Below, in pieces: positions 56,001 to 63,037 of a DNA stretch of 64,000 nucleotides (its first letter is position 1; every line of letters starts with the position of its first letter). The translations under genes were made by a program, and so were the position numbers. The stretch comes from Ottelia alismoides (taxonomy: Eukaryota > Streptophyta > Magnoliopsida > Alismatales > Hydrocharitaceae): positions 620,001 through 684,000 of the forward strand of contig JAZKJV010011400.1 of assembly GCA_037367405.1 (NCBI GenBank), written 5' to 3'. The notes under the pieces were generated by a model. That model did no database searches and was not told the DNA's origin. It was given only the letters and a program-made list of their open reading frames with translations.

Positions 56001-56042
56001 GCCAAGAAAGAAGCTCAAAAGAAGACCGGTCCGAAAGAGTAA
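53001..56042 (+). CDS. BatA-like membrane protein with vWA and glutamine-amidotransferase-like domains
   Basis: A protein of 1013 residues. Two N-terminal spans (PWMLLLLLVLPVIWL and SVLLTMLILALAGVQWV) are followed by a vWA domain whose MIDAS reads DQSDS (about 80). A second, class-I-glutamine-amidotransferase-like Rossmann region comes next (AYDCVILAGVP ... FGSGILMLGGPNAFGAGGW). A further vWA-like part follows (IIISDGDPTDPTTGV and VAVGSHG), then a beta-rich domain and a C-terminal span (WCVLLGAICLFSDIFV) with a charged tail. Such proteins are widespread in Planctomycetes and Bacteroidetes next to MoxR ATPases; none is nearby. The ATG MGNIAFSF is preferred to a near-cognate start five codons upstream. 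Confidence 0.85.
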   Translation: MGNIAFSFEYPWMLLLLLVLPVIWLSSYDSLSGLGMGRRLAALAFRSVLLTMLILALAGVQWVWKSDKLTVIYLLDQSDSIARAKRDLMLNYAIESVRQFRNDSRDDRSGLIVFGREAAIEFPPFHDDLPAVKGIESYLGRTDATNLEAALKLAQASFPEDSAKRVVVITDGVETLGSAAVTVKRMAEDGIGIDVVPIDLAAKSEILVEKVDLPTDIRQGQPFETKVVVQRYQEGDQSNPVEGTLRITRNVGPREELLHESTQVLDKDVNVFPISDVIDQPAGYTYRAEFVPKDAMNDALQQNNRADAFTFVRGKGRVLLIEDWNAPGEYSLLIEALRRGDIEVDVQTSDQLYSSMAELQAYDCVILAGVPRSSGETADSISSFSDEQIEMLVRNCETFGSGILMLGGPNAFGAGGWANTELEKAMPVDFQIKNTKVDAVGALAMILHASEIGQGNYWQKRIARAAMERLGPMDFVGVMQYGNLGDQWLWGDTNGMIRVGPNRQAIIGRLNRMQPGDMPDFEPAMRRVLNSLVATPASVKHTIIISDGDPTDPTTGVINGFKNAQIKISTVAVGSHGPATSARLKNIALATGGNYYEAVNAAALPRIFIREAMRVSRPLVFEPEGGVQPQITYPHEIVQGLSRELPPLKGFVLTTTKSSSLVQVPIQANKPSEPENQTILATWQFGAGKTAVFTSDVGKRWAGTWAEWPGYDQFFTQLVRVIMRPSKNDAKFSVAASYSEGKIEVVVNALNQKDEFLNFLDMAAVVVGPDLKPQPVVMRQAAPGRYIGSIETDNAGSYLLNVIPGPNMAPLTTGVSVPFSDEYRIRQTNMNVLKQIAATEPKGGQAGQITAPLDPQSMKDVLGLNTYRPGLPQARSLQDIWPWCVLLGAICLFSDIFVRRVALDYSYPIKWLVAQTRPKVKAEDVARQQSLERLRGRKTAVNEELDQQRAATRFESEGPVDVETLTEAQASRPKPVTSTQSAQSLSEEKKDEGYTSRLLAAKKEAQKKTGPKE

Positions 56043-56079
56043 CGCTGGCACACCGCGCAGTTTTGGCGGATGCGTTATT

Positions 56080-56182
56080 CGTAGCCACCGCTGCCAAGCG
56101 GTGGACAGCGTTAACTTTTCGCTTCCACCGTCTGGCGACGGTGGCTACACAACTTGTATGTAGAGCGTCTGTGCTCAGACGC
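56080..56182. repeat. Inner part of the palindromic element plus an AGCGTCTG hairpin
   Basis: GTAGCCACCGCTGCCAAGC, GGTGGACAGCGTTAAC and CCACCGTCTGGCGACGGTGG are the uninterrupted form of the region where IS4 copy A inserted, but the terminal inverted repeats are missing. It is followed by AGCGTCTGTGCTCAGACGCT, an 8-bp-stem hairpin between the two convergent genes; both may use it as a terminator. Confidence 0.7.
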
Positions 56183-56188
56183 TAGTTC

Positions 56189-56896
56189 CTAGTTGCTGGA
56201 GAACTTGGGCGGAAAGTCTGTATCGGGCTGATCCGATTCGCGATTCTTCTGCATCTCTTTCAAGCAGCGGGAGAGGATCCGGCAGCGCACATCCACGTTG
56301 GCTTCGCCCAGCAACTGTTGCTTGATCGGCAGCGGCAGGCTCAAGGTAAAGGTGATCACATCGGTTAGAATGCCCAGCGGCAGTTCGGCACCCAGCAGTT
56401 GCTGAAAGCTCTCCTGCACTCCCAACCCCTCCGGTACCAACTGCGAAAACATATCCAGCAACGCATCCTGGGCATGCACACGCTCGGAAACGCAGTCTTC
56501 AGGGTAGTGATCAACCAGCAATTCCACTTCGGCTTGTCGATAGCTGCGCTCGCCGCATTCGATCTCGCGAACAATTCGAGCTCGACGCAAACCAGCCAGC
56601 AGAATGTTATGCCGATGGTCGTGGGTCGGCGTGTGGGTCAGCACTTTGCCAATGCAGACCACGGAGGCGATGGGTGGCTTCTTTTGATACTGCACTTCCC
56701 AGCCGGGCTCCAGCAGAGCCATGGCGATCAATCGATCACTGCTGAGCGAATCGGCCAACATCTCGCAGTATCGGGGCTCGAAGATGTGCAGCGGCTGAAC
56801 GACGTGCGGAAACAGCACCAGGTTGGGAAGCGGAAACAACCTGACGCGACCACAGAAATCGTCAGGCCAGCTAACCGCACTTTGTAGATCGCTCAT
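56189..56896 (-). CDS. LON peptidase substrate-binding-domain protein
   Basis: A protein of 235 residues that is almost entirely a stand-alone LON N-terminal (LAN/ASCH-like PUA) domain: FPLPNLVLFPHVVQPLHIFEPRYCEML, then RLIAMALLEPGWE and IGKVLTHTPTHDHRHNILLAGLRRARIV. No ATPase or protease domain is present. Stand-alone members are common in bacteria; their role is unclear and may involve substrate recognition or RNA binding. Confidence 0.88.
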   Translation of the reverse strand: MSDLQSAVSWPDDFCGRVRLFPLPNLVLFPHVVQPLHIFEPRYCEMLADSLSSDRLIAMALLEPGWEVQYQKKPPIASVVCIGKVLTHTPTHDHRHNILLAGLRRARIVREIECGERSYRQAEVELLVDHYPEDCVSERVHAQDALLDMFSQLVPEGLGVQESFQQLLGAELPLGILTDVITFTLSLPLPIKQQLLGEANVDVRCRILSRCLKEMQKNRESDQPDTDFPPKFSSN

Positions 56897-57016
56897 TACA
56901 GGCCTGCCAATCCCCGGAACAGGAAACCGTCAATATAGACTAACTACCTTTACCTTAGGGGACCCTTCAAGGCCTTGCCCCCCATCGGTAGCATGGCAAA
57001 CCTTAGATAAAACTGT

Positions 57017-58099
57017 TCAAACTTGTGCGAATTCACAAAGATTTGCAGCTAAAACAGGTTGTGGACAGCTCCACACTAAAAAAAATAATGCTTCGCGACA
57101 CCAGCGTCCCGCTGGGTGTCCACTGACCAGCCCAGCACCTTTGGCGGCAACCAAGGCCGCTTGCGTTGCGCGGAGCACGAGTGAGTTGGCTTTCTCGCGC
57201 GTCGTCAGCGCGTTCAGCTCTTCGACCGAGCCAGTTGTGCCCGCCTCAGTCGTTCGTGACCAGGTGCGTTGACCGGATGCTAGCGTCATCAGGCCAGCTC
57301 GTAGTTCTTCGGCATCTTGAGCCAGTTTGTCCACCACGATACGCAAGTCTGGCCGTTTACTAGCTTCAGCTTGCAAGAAACCCACGGCTGCTAGCGTCAA
57401 ACCGATGGCCAGCGTCGAAGTCTGCAGACCGCCCGCGCCACCACCACCGCCGCCAGTGTGCATCACATTCTCAACCGGGCCAGCCAGGATCTCATCTGCT
57501 TCGACGCGCACCTGGTGAAATTGCACGGCATCCGTCGCGCTGCCCGCCAGCGCGACCAGGGACATACCCGGTCCGATCTGGATGCCAGCGCGGTTTGCTG
57601 GCACTGCACACAAGATCTGTCGGCCATCAACTGCGGTACCGCCTACAACTAGTAGATCAGCCCAGATACCTGCGGTAACCCAGGGACTAAATCCATCCAG
57701 CGTCCAAGCGCCATCGGGCTGCTGAGTGGCGCGTAGCACGGGCGTGGCAACGTGTTGGCGACTGGTGGTCAAGTGGCTGATTCCGACCGTGGCCAGGGTG
57801 TGTCCCCGCGCCATTGAGGGCAACCAACGCTCGCGCTGCAAGCTGTTGGGGCTTTGCGCGATGCGTTTGCAGGCCGCGTTCCACTGCGTCAGCACAAAGG
57901 CGGTGGTCAAACAAACCTGGCTGATTGCCAGGTAACCTTCGATTTGCTGCGCATCGGTCCACTCCAGACCGCCGTATTGCTTGGGAACAAACCAACCAAA
58001 CACGTCGGCTTCCGCGCACCACGCTAGTCGCTGTGGAATGTCGGGATGCTCCAAATCTCCTTGGGCCAAGCGAAGGCACAGTTGCTGAAGGGCCTGCAT
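57017..58099 (-). CDS. Acyl-CoA-dehydrogenase-fold flavoprotein
   Basis: A protein of 360 residues with the family order: the helical N-domain (GWFVPKQYGGLEWTDAQQIEGYLAISQVC), the middle beta-domain (TVGISHLTTSRQH, WTLDGFSPWVTAG, VQFHQVRVEADEILAG) and a C-terminal helical domain. A Gly-rich insertion of six glycines precedes the C-domain. The usual catalytic Glu of acyl-CoA dehydrogenases is not evident, and the C-domain ends EFAQV without the normal final helices, so it may use another substrate (for example in a nitroalkane- or hydroxylase-like subgroup). It is convergent with the LON-domain gene's upstream side and divergent from glycogen phosphorylase. Confidence 0.78.
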   Translation of the reverse strand: MQALQQLCLRLAQGDLEHPDIPQRLAWCAEADVFGWFVPKQYGGLEWTDAQQIEGYLAISQVCLTTAFVLTQWNAACKRIAQSPNSLQRERWLPSMARGHTLATVGISHLTTSRQHVATPVLRATQQPDGAWTLDGFSPWVTAGIWADLLVVGGTAVDGRQILCAVPANRAGIQIGPGMSLVALAGSATDAVQFHQVRVEADEILAGPVENVMHTGGGGGGAGGLQTSTLAIGLTLAAVGFLQAEASKRPDLRIVVDKLAQDAEELRAGLMTLASGQRTWSRTTEAGTTGSVEELNALTTREKANSLVLRATQAALVAAKGAGLVSGHPAGRWCREALFFLVWSCPQPVLAANLCEFAQV

Positions 58100-58311
58100 A
58101 AAAAGAATCCTGGTAGTTTGGGAACATTACATAGGCTTTCTGGCTACCGAACTCTGCAGGCTCAAGGTCAATAGTTGGCCTTAAGGCGCGCGAAACAGGC
58201 GCAAGAGCGACAATCGGGCCAAATGCAGGCTTTCAATGTCCGGTCCCAATTGAGTATAACAATCAGCTCACAGACGATATTTGTTTTTCACTAGTTTGTT
58301 CAGGATGTCCC

Positions 58312-60516
58312 ATGAGTCAGGTGGATGTTGCAATCCTCGCCGAATCGGCCAGTCAACCAGTCCCTAGTGAGATGGGGGCTGAAGCCCTTTACGAAAAGTG
58401 CATGACGTTGGCTCACAACTTGTGGTGGAGCTGGCATCCGGAAGTGAATAATCTCTTCCGCGACATCGACCCGATTCGCTGGCGGCAAGTCGACCACAAT
58501 CCGATTGCGTTGCTGCGCGAGTTCACCCCGGAACGTCTGGCAGTGCGTGCCAGCGAGATGGTGCTGCACAGTCGCGTCAATTACGCCTATCGTCGTTTGC
58601 AGGAGTATCTCTCTTCCAACAACACCTGGGCCTCGACCAACGCTGGTGTGCTGGGCGCGCGTCCCGTGGCTTATTTTTCGGCTGAATTCGGTATTCACGA
58701 ATCGTTGCCGATTTATTCGGGTGGCTTGGGCGTGCTGTCGGGCGACCATATCAAGAGTGCCAGCGGTTTGGGTGTGCCGCTGGTGGGTGTGGGTCTGTAT
58801 TACTCGCACGGTTACTTCAAACAACACCTGGACCACGATGGTTATCAGCGCGAAGAGTACATCGAGACGAAGGTCCAGAACCTGCCAATCGAACCGGCCG
58901 TCGGTCCCGATGGTGAACCGATCACTGTCAGCATCGATACGCGTGATGGCCGCTTGTTGGCTCGCGTGCAGTTGATGCGCGTTGGTCGTGTTCGACTGTA
59001 TCTGCTCGACTGCAATGTCGAAGGCAATCGCCCCGAGGATCGCGAACTGACCAGTCGCTTGTACGGCGGCGATGAACGGACGCGTATTCGTCAAGAACTG
59101 GTTCTAGGTGTCGGTGGCGTCAAGGCCTTGCGGGCGCTGAACATTACCCCTGGTGTCTTCCATTTGAACGAAGGTCACAGCGCTTTTGGTCCGCTGGAAG
59201 CGATTCGTCAGCGCATGAAAGACGACGGCATGTCCTTTGAGAATGCGGTTCGCGAAGTGGCCCAGATGACCTGCTTCACCACGCACACGCCGGTGCCCGC
59301 TGGTCACGATCGCTTCGATGGCCCGCTGGTTGAAGAGCACTTGGGACCGCTGCGTGATCAACTGGGCATCTCGTACGATCAGTTGATGGGCTTGGGTCGG
59401 GTCAACGTAGCGGACAACAATGAACCGTTCTGCATGACAGTCTTGGGGCTGAAGCTCTCGCGCAAAGCCAATGCGGTCAGTTCGTTGCATGGTCATATAT
59501 CGCGTCGCATGTGGTCACCTTTGTGGCCCGACCGCGCTGAGGAACAAGTGCCGATCGGACACATCACCAACGGCGTCCACGTGCCTAGTTGGCTAGCCTG
59601 GCAAATGTCGCAGTTGTACGATCGTCATTTCCCTGCTGGCTGGATGCAGAAGATCGGTGAGCCGGAGATTTGGCAGAACATTCACAACGTCGATCCGGGT
59701 GAATTGTGGGAGACGCACAATGCGCTGAAGAATTTGTTGCTGGCTTTCGTTCGTCGTCGCGTCAGCCGTCAATGCCGTCGTCGCGGTGAAAATGATGACA
59801 TCATCGAAGCCGCCCGTAACCTGCTGGATCCCAACGTGCTGACCATCGGCTTTGGTCGTCGCTTTGCCACTTACAAGCGTGCCAACCTGCTGTTCAGCGA
59901 CGTCGATCGCATTGCTGCGATACTCAACGACAAGGACCGACCGGTACAGATCATCTATGCCGGCAAGGCGCACCCCAAAGACGAACCGGGCAAGCGATTC
60001 ATTCAACAGATTGCCAACCTGCGACACGAATCGGCCTTCAAGGGTCGCGTGGCGTTTATCGAAGACTATGACATCAACGTCTGCCGTCACTTCGTACAGG
60101 GTGTTGACGTCTGGCTAAACAATCCGCGTCGTCCTCTGGAAGCCTCGGGTACCAGCGGTCAGAAGGCTGTACTCAACGGCGGCTTGAATTGCTCGATTCT
60201 GGACGGCTGGTGGGCGGAAGCCTACGATGGTTCCAACGGATTCTCGATCGGAAATGGCAGCGTGCATGTCGACGATCGCATCACGGATCGCCGCGATGCC
60301 GAAGGACTCTATGAGACGTTGGAGCAGCATGTCATACCGACCTATTACGACCGCGATCGCGACGGCCTGCCACGCAAGTGGATCAAGATGATGATGAACA
60401 GCATCAGCACCAGTGCCTGGCGTTTCAGTTCGCACCGCATGGTGATGGATTACACCAAGCATGCGTATCTGGAAGCGGCTGGTGGTCTGAGCGTCAAGAT
60501 GGATTACCATTACTAA
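58312..60516 (+). CDS. glgP: Alpha-glucan (glycogen) phosphorylase
   Basis: A protein of 734 residues of the short GlgP type with a DUF3417-like N-terminus (LAHNLWWSWHPEV). Characteristic stretches are AYFSAEFGIHESLPIYSGGLGVLSGDH, FHLNEGHSAF, TTHTPVPAGHDRF and YAGKAHPKDEPGK. The pyridoxal-phosphate lysine is Lys618 in SGTSGQKAVLNGG. It releases glucose-1-phosphate from storage glucan. Its stop codon shares one base with the start of a P-II gene (TAATG), so translation is coupled and carbon storage may be read together with nitrogen status. Confidence 0.93.
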   Translation: MSQVDVAILAESASQPVPSEMGAEALYEKCMTLAHNLWWSWHPEVNNLFRDIDPIRWRQVDHNPIALLREFTPERLAVRASEMVLHSRVNYAYRRLQEYLSSNNTWASTNAGVLGARPVAYFSAEFGIHESLPIYSGGLGVLSGDHIKSASGLGVPLVGVGLYYSHGYFKQHLDHDGYQREEYIETKVQNLPIEPAVGPDGEPITVSIDTRDGRLLARVQLMRVGRVRLYLLDCNVEGNRPEDRELTSRLYGGDERTRIRQELVLGVGGVKALRALNITPGVFHLNEGHSAFGPLEAIRQRMKDDGMSFENAVREVAQMTCFTTHTPVPAGHDRFDGPLVEEHLGPLRDQLGISYDQLMGLGRVNVADNNEPFCMTVLGLKLSRKANAVSSLHGHISRRMWSPLWPDRAEEQVPIGHITNGVHVPSWLAWQMSQLYDRHFPAGWMQKIGEPEIWQNIHNVDPGELWETHNALKNLLLAFVRRRVSRQCRRRGENDDIIEAARNLLDPNVLTIGFGRRFATYKRANLLFSDVDRIAAILNDKDRPVQIIYAGKAHPKDEPGKRFIQQIANLRHESAFKGRVAFIEDYDINVCRHFVQGVDVWLNNPRRPLEASGTSGQKAVLNGGLNCSILDGWWAEAYDGSNGFSIGNGSVHVDDRITDRRDAEGLYETLEQHVIPTYYDRDRDGLPRKWIKMMMNSISTSAWRFSSHRMVMDYTKHAYLEAAGGLSVKMDYHY

Positions 60517-60863
60517 TGAAGCTGATACTGGCGATCATTCAACCGACCAAACTGGCTGCAGTGCGTGAAGCTCTGCAGCAAGTCGGCGTCCAGCGAATGA
60601 CGGTCTGCGATGCTCAAGGCTTCGGCCGTCAGCGCGGTCAGACAGCCACTTATCGCGGGATTGAGTACAAGACGCACTTGCTGCGCAAAGTCTCGCTGGA
60701 GATTGTCGTCAACGATGATTTCCTGGAACGAACCGTCGAGACCATATCGCGCATCGCCAAGACCGGTAGTGAGGGCAACATTGGCGACGGCAAGATTTTC
60801 ATTTTGCCGGCTGAAGAAGCCATCACCATCGACGACGGAGCCCGCGGCCCCAGCGCGGTGTAA
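60516..60863 (+). CDS. P-II nitrogen-regulatory-family signalling protein
   Basis: A protein of 115 residues, the normal P-II length. The ferredoxin-like fold motifs are present: the first strand MKLILAIIQPTKLAAVREAL, VTVCDAQGFGRQRGQ-like (TVCDAQGFGRQRGQ), the T-loop TYRGIEYKTHL with the tyrosine that is uridylylated in other family members, KVSLEIVVNDD, and GDGKIFILPAEEAI. P-II proteins bind ATP, ADP and 2-oxoglutarate and control partners by direct contact. Here a glgP gene directly precedes it instead of amtB or glnA. A weak hairpin (CGCCTTG/CAAGGCG, 60866-60895) lies just after the stop; the rest of the gap to 61100 shows nothing. Confidence 0.9.
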   Translation: MKLILAIIQPTKLAAVREALQQVGVQRMTVCDAQGFGRQRGQTATYRGIEYKTHLLRKVSLEIVVNDDFLERTVETISRIAKTGSEGNIGDGKIFILPAEEAITIDDGARGPSAV

Positions 60864-61100
60864 CGCGCCTTGGCGCTTTGTGTACTCTCAAGGCGAGCAG
60901 GCGAGTGCATGTAGTCGTAGTTTGGCCACTCTCGGCCGGCTTCATCACCAGTAACGGGCCAGCGTCCCCAACACTCCCGCTCAGCCGAATCCTCGCGCAT
61001 AGGGTTGCGAAGCAAAGCCCACTGCGGTACTTTTAGGGGGTCTCCATTCACGTCAGTTGAACTTCAGTATATGTGCTGGGAGATTGATTTACGGTAGTGG

Positions 61101-61631
61101 ATGTTTATAGAATTGATGGTTACTCGATTCATACGGAGCGCAAATTTCAACATCGAATTTGATACGTTGGCTCGGCATCTAAGAGCAAGACTCGACATTC
61201 GCAATCTAGATGCGGCATTGAGAGCTGACGCCACGTTTATCGGCACTGCTGAGAAGCTTCATTGTGACGCGGTACACGAAAGTCTCCGGGGACAATGCGT
61301 AGCGTTTGACGGATTGGAAATTGTCACTGCGACACCGCTCGACGGCCGTGGGGTTCGCGTCGACTTTCGTTTTCACTACCTTGATGGACCACATGGATAC
61401 TCTGTAGGACCATCTCGGTTTGCGCTTGTCACAGACAAGCACGTCGCTGCTGGCGCGTCTGTGACATTTGCGTGTGGCCTCACTTCGCCGGACGGTAGCT
61501 TTTGGTATCCTCCATCTTCAAAGACCGGCCATTGGTTCGTGCCTCCAACAGAGTACAATTGGGCCTTCGAGCGACATCGACTAATCGATTCTCCAAGTCT
61601 GTCTGTGTGGCGGGCTGCCAAGAAGAGTTAG
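61101..61631 (+). CDS. Hypothetical protein encoded by an integron-like cassette
   Basis: A protein of 176 residues; a start five codons later (MVTRFIRS) is possible. There is no signal peptide or membrane span. The C-terminal half is rich in aromatic residues and Gly/Pro (YLDGPHGYSVGPSRFALV and GSFWYPPSSKTGHWFVPPTEYNWAF), which suggests a compact beta-rich fold. I do not recognise a family. Its stop codon overlaps the first base of an attC-like site, as is usual for single-gene cassettes. Confidence 0.6.
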   Translation: MFIELMVTRFIRSANFNIEFDTLARHLRARLDIRNLDAALRADATFIGTAEKLHCDAVHESLRGQCVAFDGLEIVTATPLDGRGVRVDFRFHYLDGPHGYSVGPSRFALVTDKHVAAGASVTFACGLTSPDGSFWYPPSSKTGHWFVPPTEYNWAFERHRLIDSPSLSVWRAAKKS

Positions 61632-61720
61632 TAACCATCGGATGCACCTCAGCCGCGAACGGTGCTCAGCTTGATGGTGGCCCAATCCCTCGCGGCGAGG
61701 TGATCCGGGCCGTTCCCCGT
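61631..61720 (+). other. attC-like recombination site 1
   Basis: The left arm reads GGAT-G-CACCTC-A-GCCGCGA (61640-61658) and the right arm TCGCGGC-GAGGTG-ATCC (61690-61706). Stems of 4, 6 and 7 bp pair perfectly, with G61644 and A61651 unpaired, and a 31-base loop separates the arms. This is the folded-strand architecture of integron attC sites with extrahelical bases on one arm. Short outer boxes GTAAC and CGTTCC flank it; they fit the R''/R' consensus only partly. Confidence 0.72.
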
Positions 61721-61759
61721 TTCCCCCAAAACTTCACGCCTCTATCCGTTGGCGAAAGC

Positions 61760-62068
61760 ATGAGCGCTGTACCATCAATCGCTGAATGCCAATCGATTGT
61801 CCGACAACATTGCTGGAACGAGAATCAAGCTGAATTACTGATGGCGGCAGCTACATTAATGGAGAGTTGCGAAACGAACCAAACAATCAACGTCGACGAT
61901 GGGCTCGCTTGTCTTGATCACGGCGGCGTGATTGCTGAGATTGGCGCAAGGATCCTTTACGTTTTGACTGGGCGCGACGGGTATGGTTGGCATCACGCCG
62001 GGTACAAAGACCTACCGTTCCGCGTCGATAAACAGAATTGGCTTTCCTACCTAGCAAAACAAGACTGA
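61760..62068 (+). CDS. Hypothetical protein encoded by a second cassette
   Basis: A protein of 102 residues from the ATG of MSAVPSIAECQS. It is acidic and helical, with a mid-part LMAAATLMESCETNQTINVDDGLACLDHGG and an aromatic end (GYGWHHAGYKDLPFRVDKQNWLSYL). The frame can be read further upstream, but that part is the attC-like site. No family recognised; small proteins of this kind are normal cassette cargo. Confidence 0.58.
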   Translation: MSAVPSIAECQSIVRQHCWNENQAELLMAAATLMESCETNQTINVDDGLACLDHGGVIAEIGARILYVLTGRDGYGWHHAGYKDLPFRVDKQNWLSYLAKQD

Positions 62069-62072
62069 ACGG

Positions 62073-62152
62073 GGAACAATGAAATGCACGCAAGTCGCCG
62101 AAGGCGTGCTGTGGCAATGGTGAATCATGTGCGGCGACTGCGTGATTTCTAG
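62073..62152 (+). other. attC-like recombination site 2
   Basis: The left arm reads AAAT-G-CACGCA-A-GTCGCCG (62082-62100) and the right arm CGGCGAC-TGCGTG-ATTT (62132-62148). The geometry is the same as site 1: 4, 6 and 7 bp, unpaired G62086 and A62093, and a 31-base loop. The base sequences of the stems differ from site 1, so the structure, not the sequence, is conserved. It begins four bases after the upstream stop. Confidence 0.74.
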
Positions 62153-62176
62153 CGACTATGAAGTCCTGGGTTTGCA

Positions 62177-62198
62177 AGTGGCTTAGCCACTGTTTTTT
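62177..62198 (+). terminator. Rho-independent terminator
   Basis: The stem AGTGGC / GCCACT with a TTA loop is followed by G and six T residues. It lies about 110 bases after the second cassette gene and just past attC-like site 2, where read-through from the cassettes would end. Confidence 0.65.
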
Positions 62199-63037
62199 GC
62201 CATTTTGTTTTCTACATGATAAAGCTCTCGGTTAGTTGTCTTTGGTATTGGCGGCGCTCAGCTGTTAGTATCGATCGACAACAAGGATGTTTGATTAAGC
62301 GACTATTCGAGGTGTGAACGCTCTTGACTCTGGTGTACCCACTTATGCAGCGGGCAGCGTTCCCTCATTTATCCATGCACGGTTCAATCATCTTTGATTC
62401 AGGTAAGATTGTTCCGTGAGTAAACGGGCAGCTTGCTTGGTGGCTTCTGTGAGCGGCAAGCTGATTGATTCCATTGGATGGCACATTCTTTAGGGCGACG
62501 TGTCTGATAGCTTTGCATCGCCCTGAGTGACAGAAGCGATTCCTAGTATTCAAGCATCAGGGTCAACTGTTAGTGGTGCATGCGTCCATTGGTACGTCTT
62601 CTCCTTGTGATCAGTCGTATCTAGTTTCTCTGAGCGTCTCCTGCTTGTTCACGTCTGTTGTGGTCAATACACTGGGATGATCTCGCGGAGGATAGAGCAC
62701 TGCTGAGAAGCAACTCGAGCGCCGCGTCGATGCCAAGTGGATCGAGGGCTGCTAGTTGTTCATCAGCTAGTGGCCTCTCCCACCAGCTTGATCCATTTGG
62801 CCCAAAGCGATAAATCTCGGGGTCTGGGGCAGAGCCCCAGTTAATAAACACTGTCGTTAGTCCAATTCTTCCTCGATAAACTTCAAGTCAATTGCTTCGC
62901 TCTCTTTCTCGTTCTAATTGCCCAAGAGATCCAATTCGTTCGTCGATTTTTATCAATCACTGCAAAATACTGGTTGTTCTCGAAGGCATTGATTTAAACG
63001 GCAAGCCAGGCCGATTCGTTCGTCGATGGCAACTGCA
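62199..63037. other. Gene-poor region beside the IS110 transposase
   Basis: No gene of about 840 bases is supported. Two hairpins with medium loops stand out: CAGCTTGC/GCAAGCTG (62429-62463) and AGGGCGA/TCGCCCT (62492-62524). A 14-base word, ATTCGTTCGTCGAT, occurs twice (about 62936 and 63014), near the transposase stop. Part of this may be the non-coding end of the IS110 element; its exact boundary cannot be set from this window. Confidence 0.5.

Noticed and set aside
62621..62851. Minus-strand frame of 76 codons starting MFINWGSAPDP
   Set aside because: It contains the palindrome CTGGGGCAGAGCCCCAG and no ribosome-binding site; I cannot support it as a gene, though it may be a relic.
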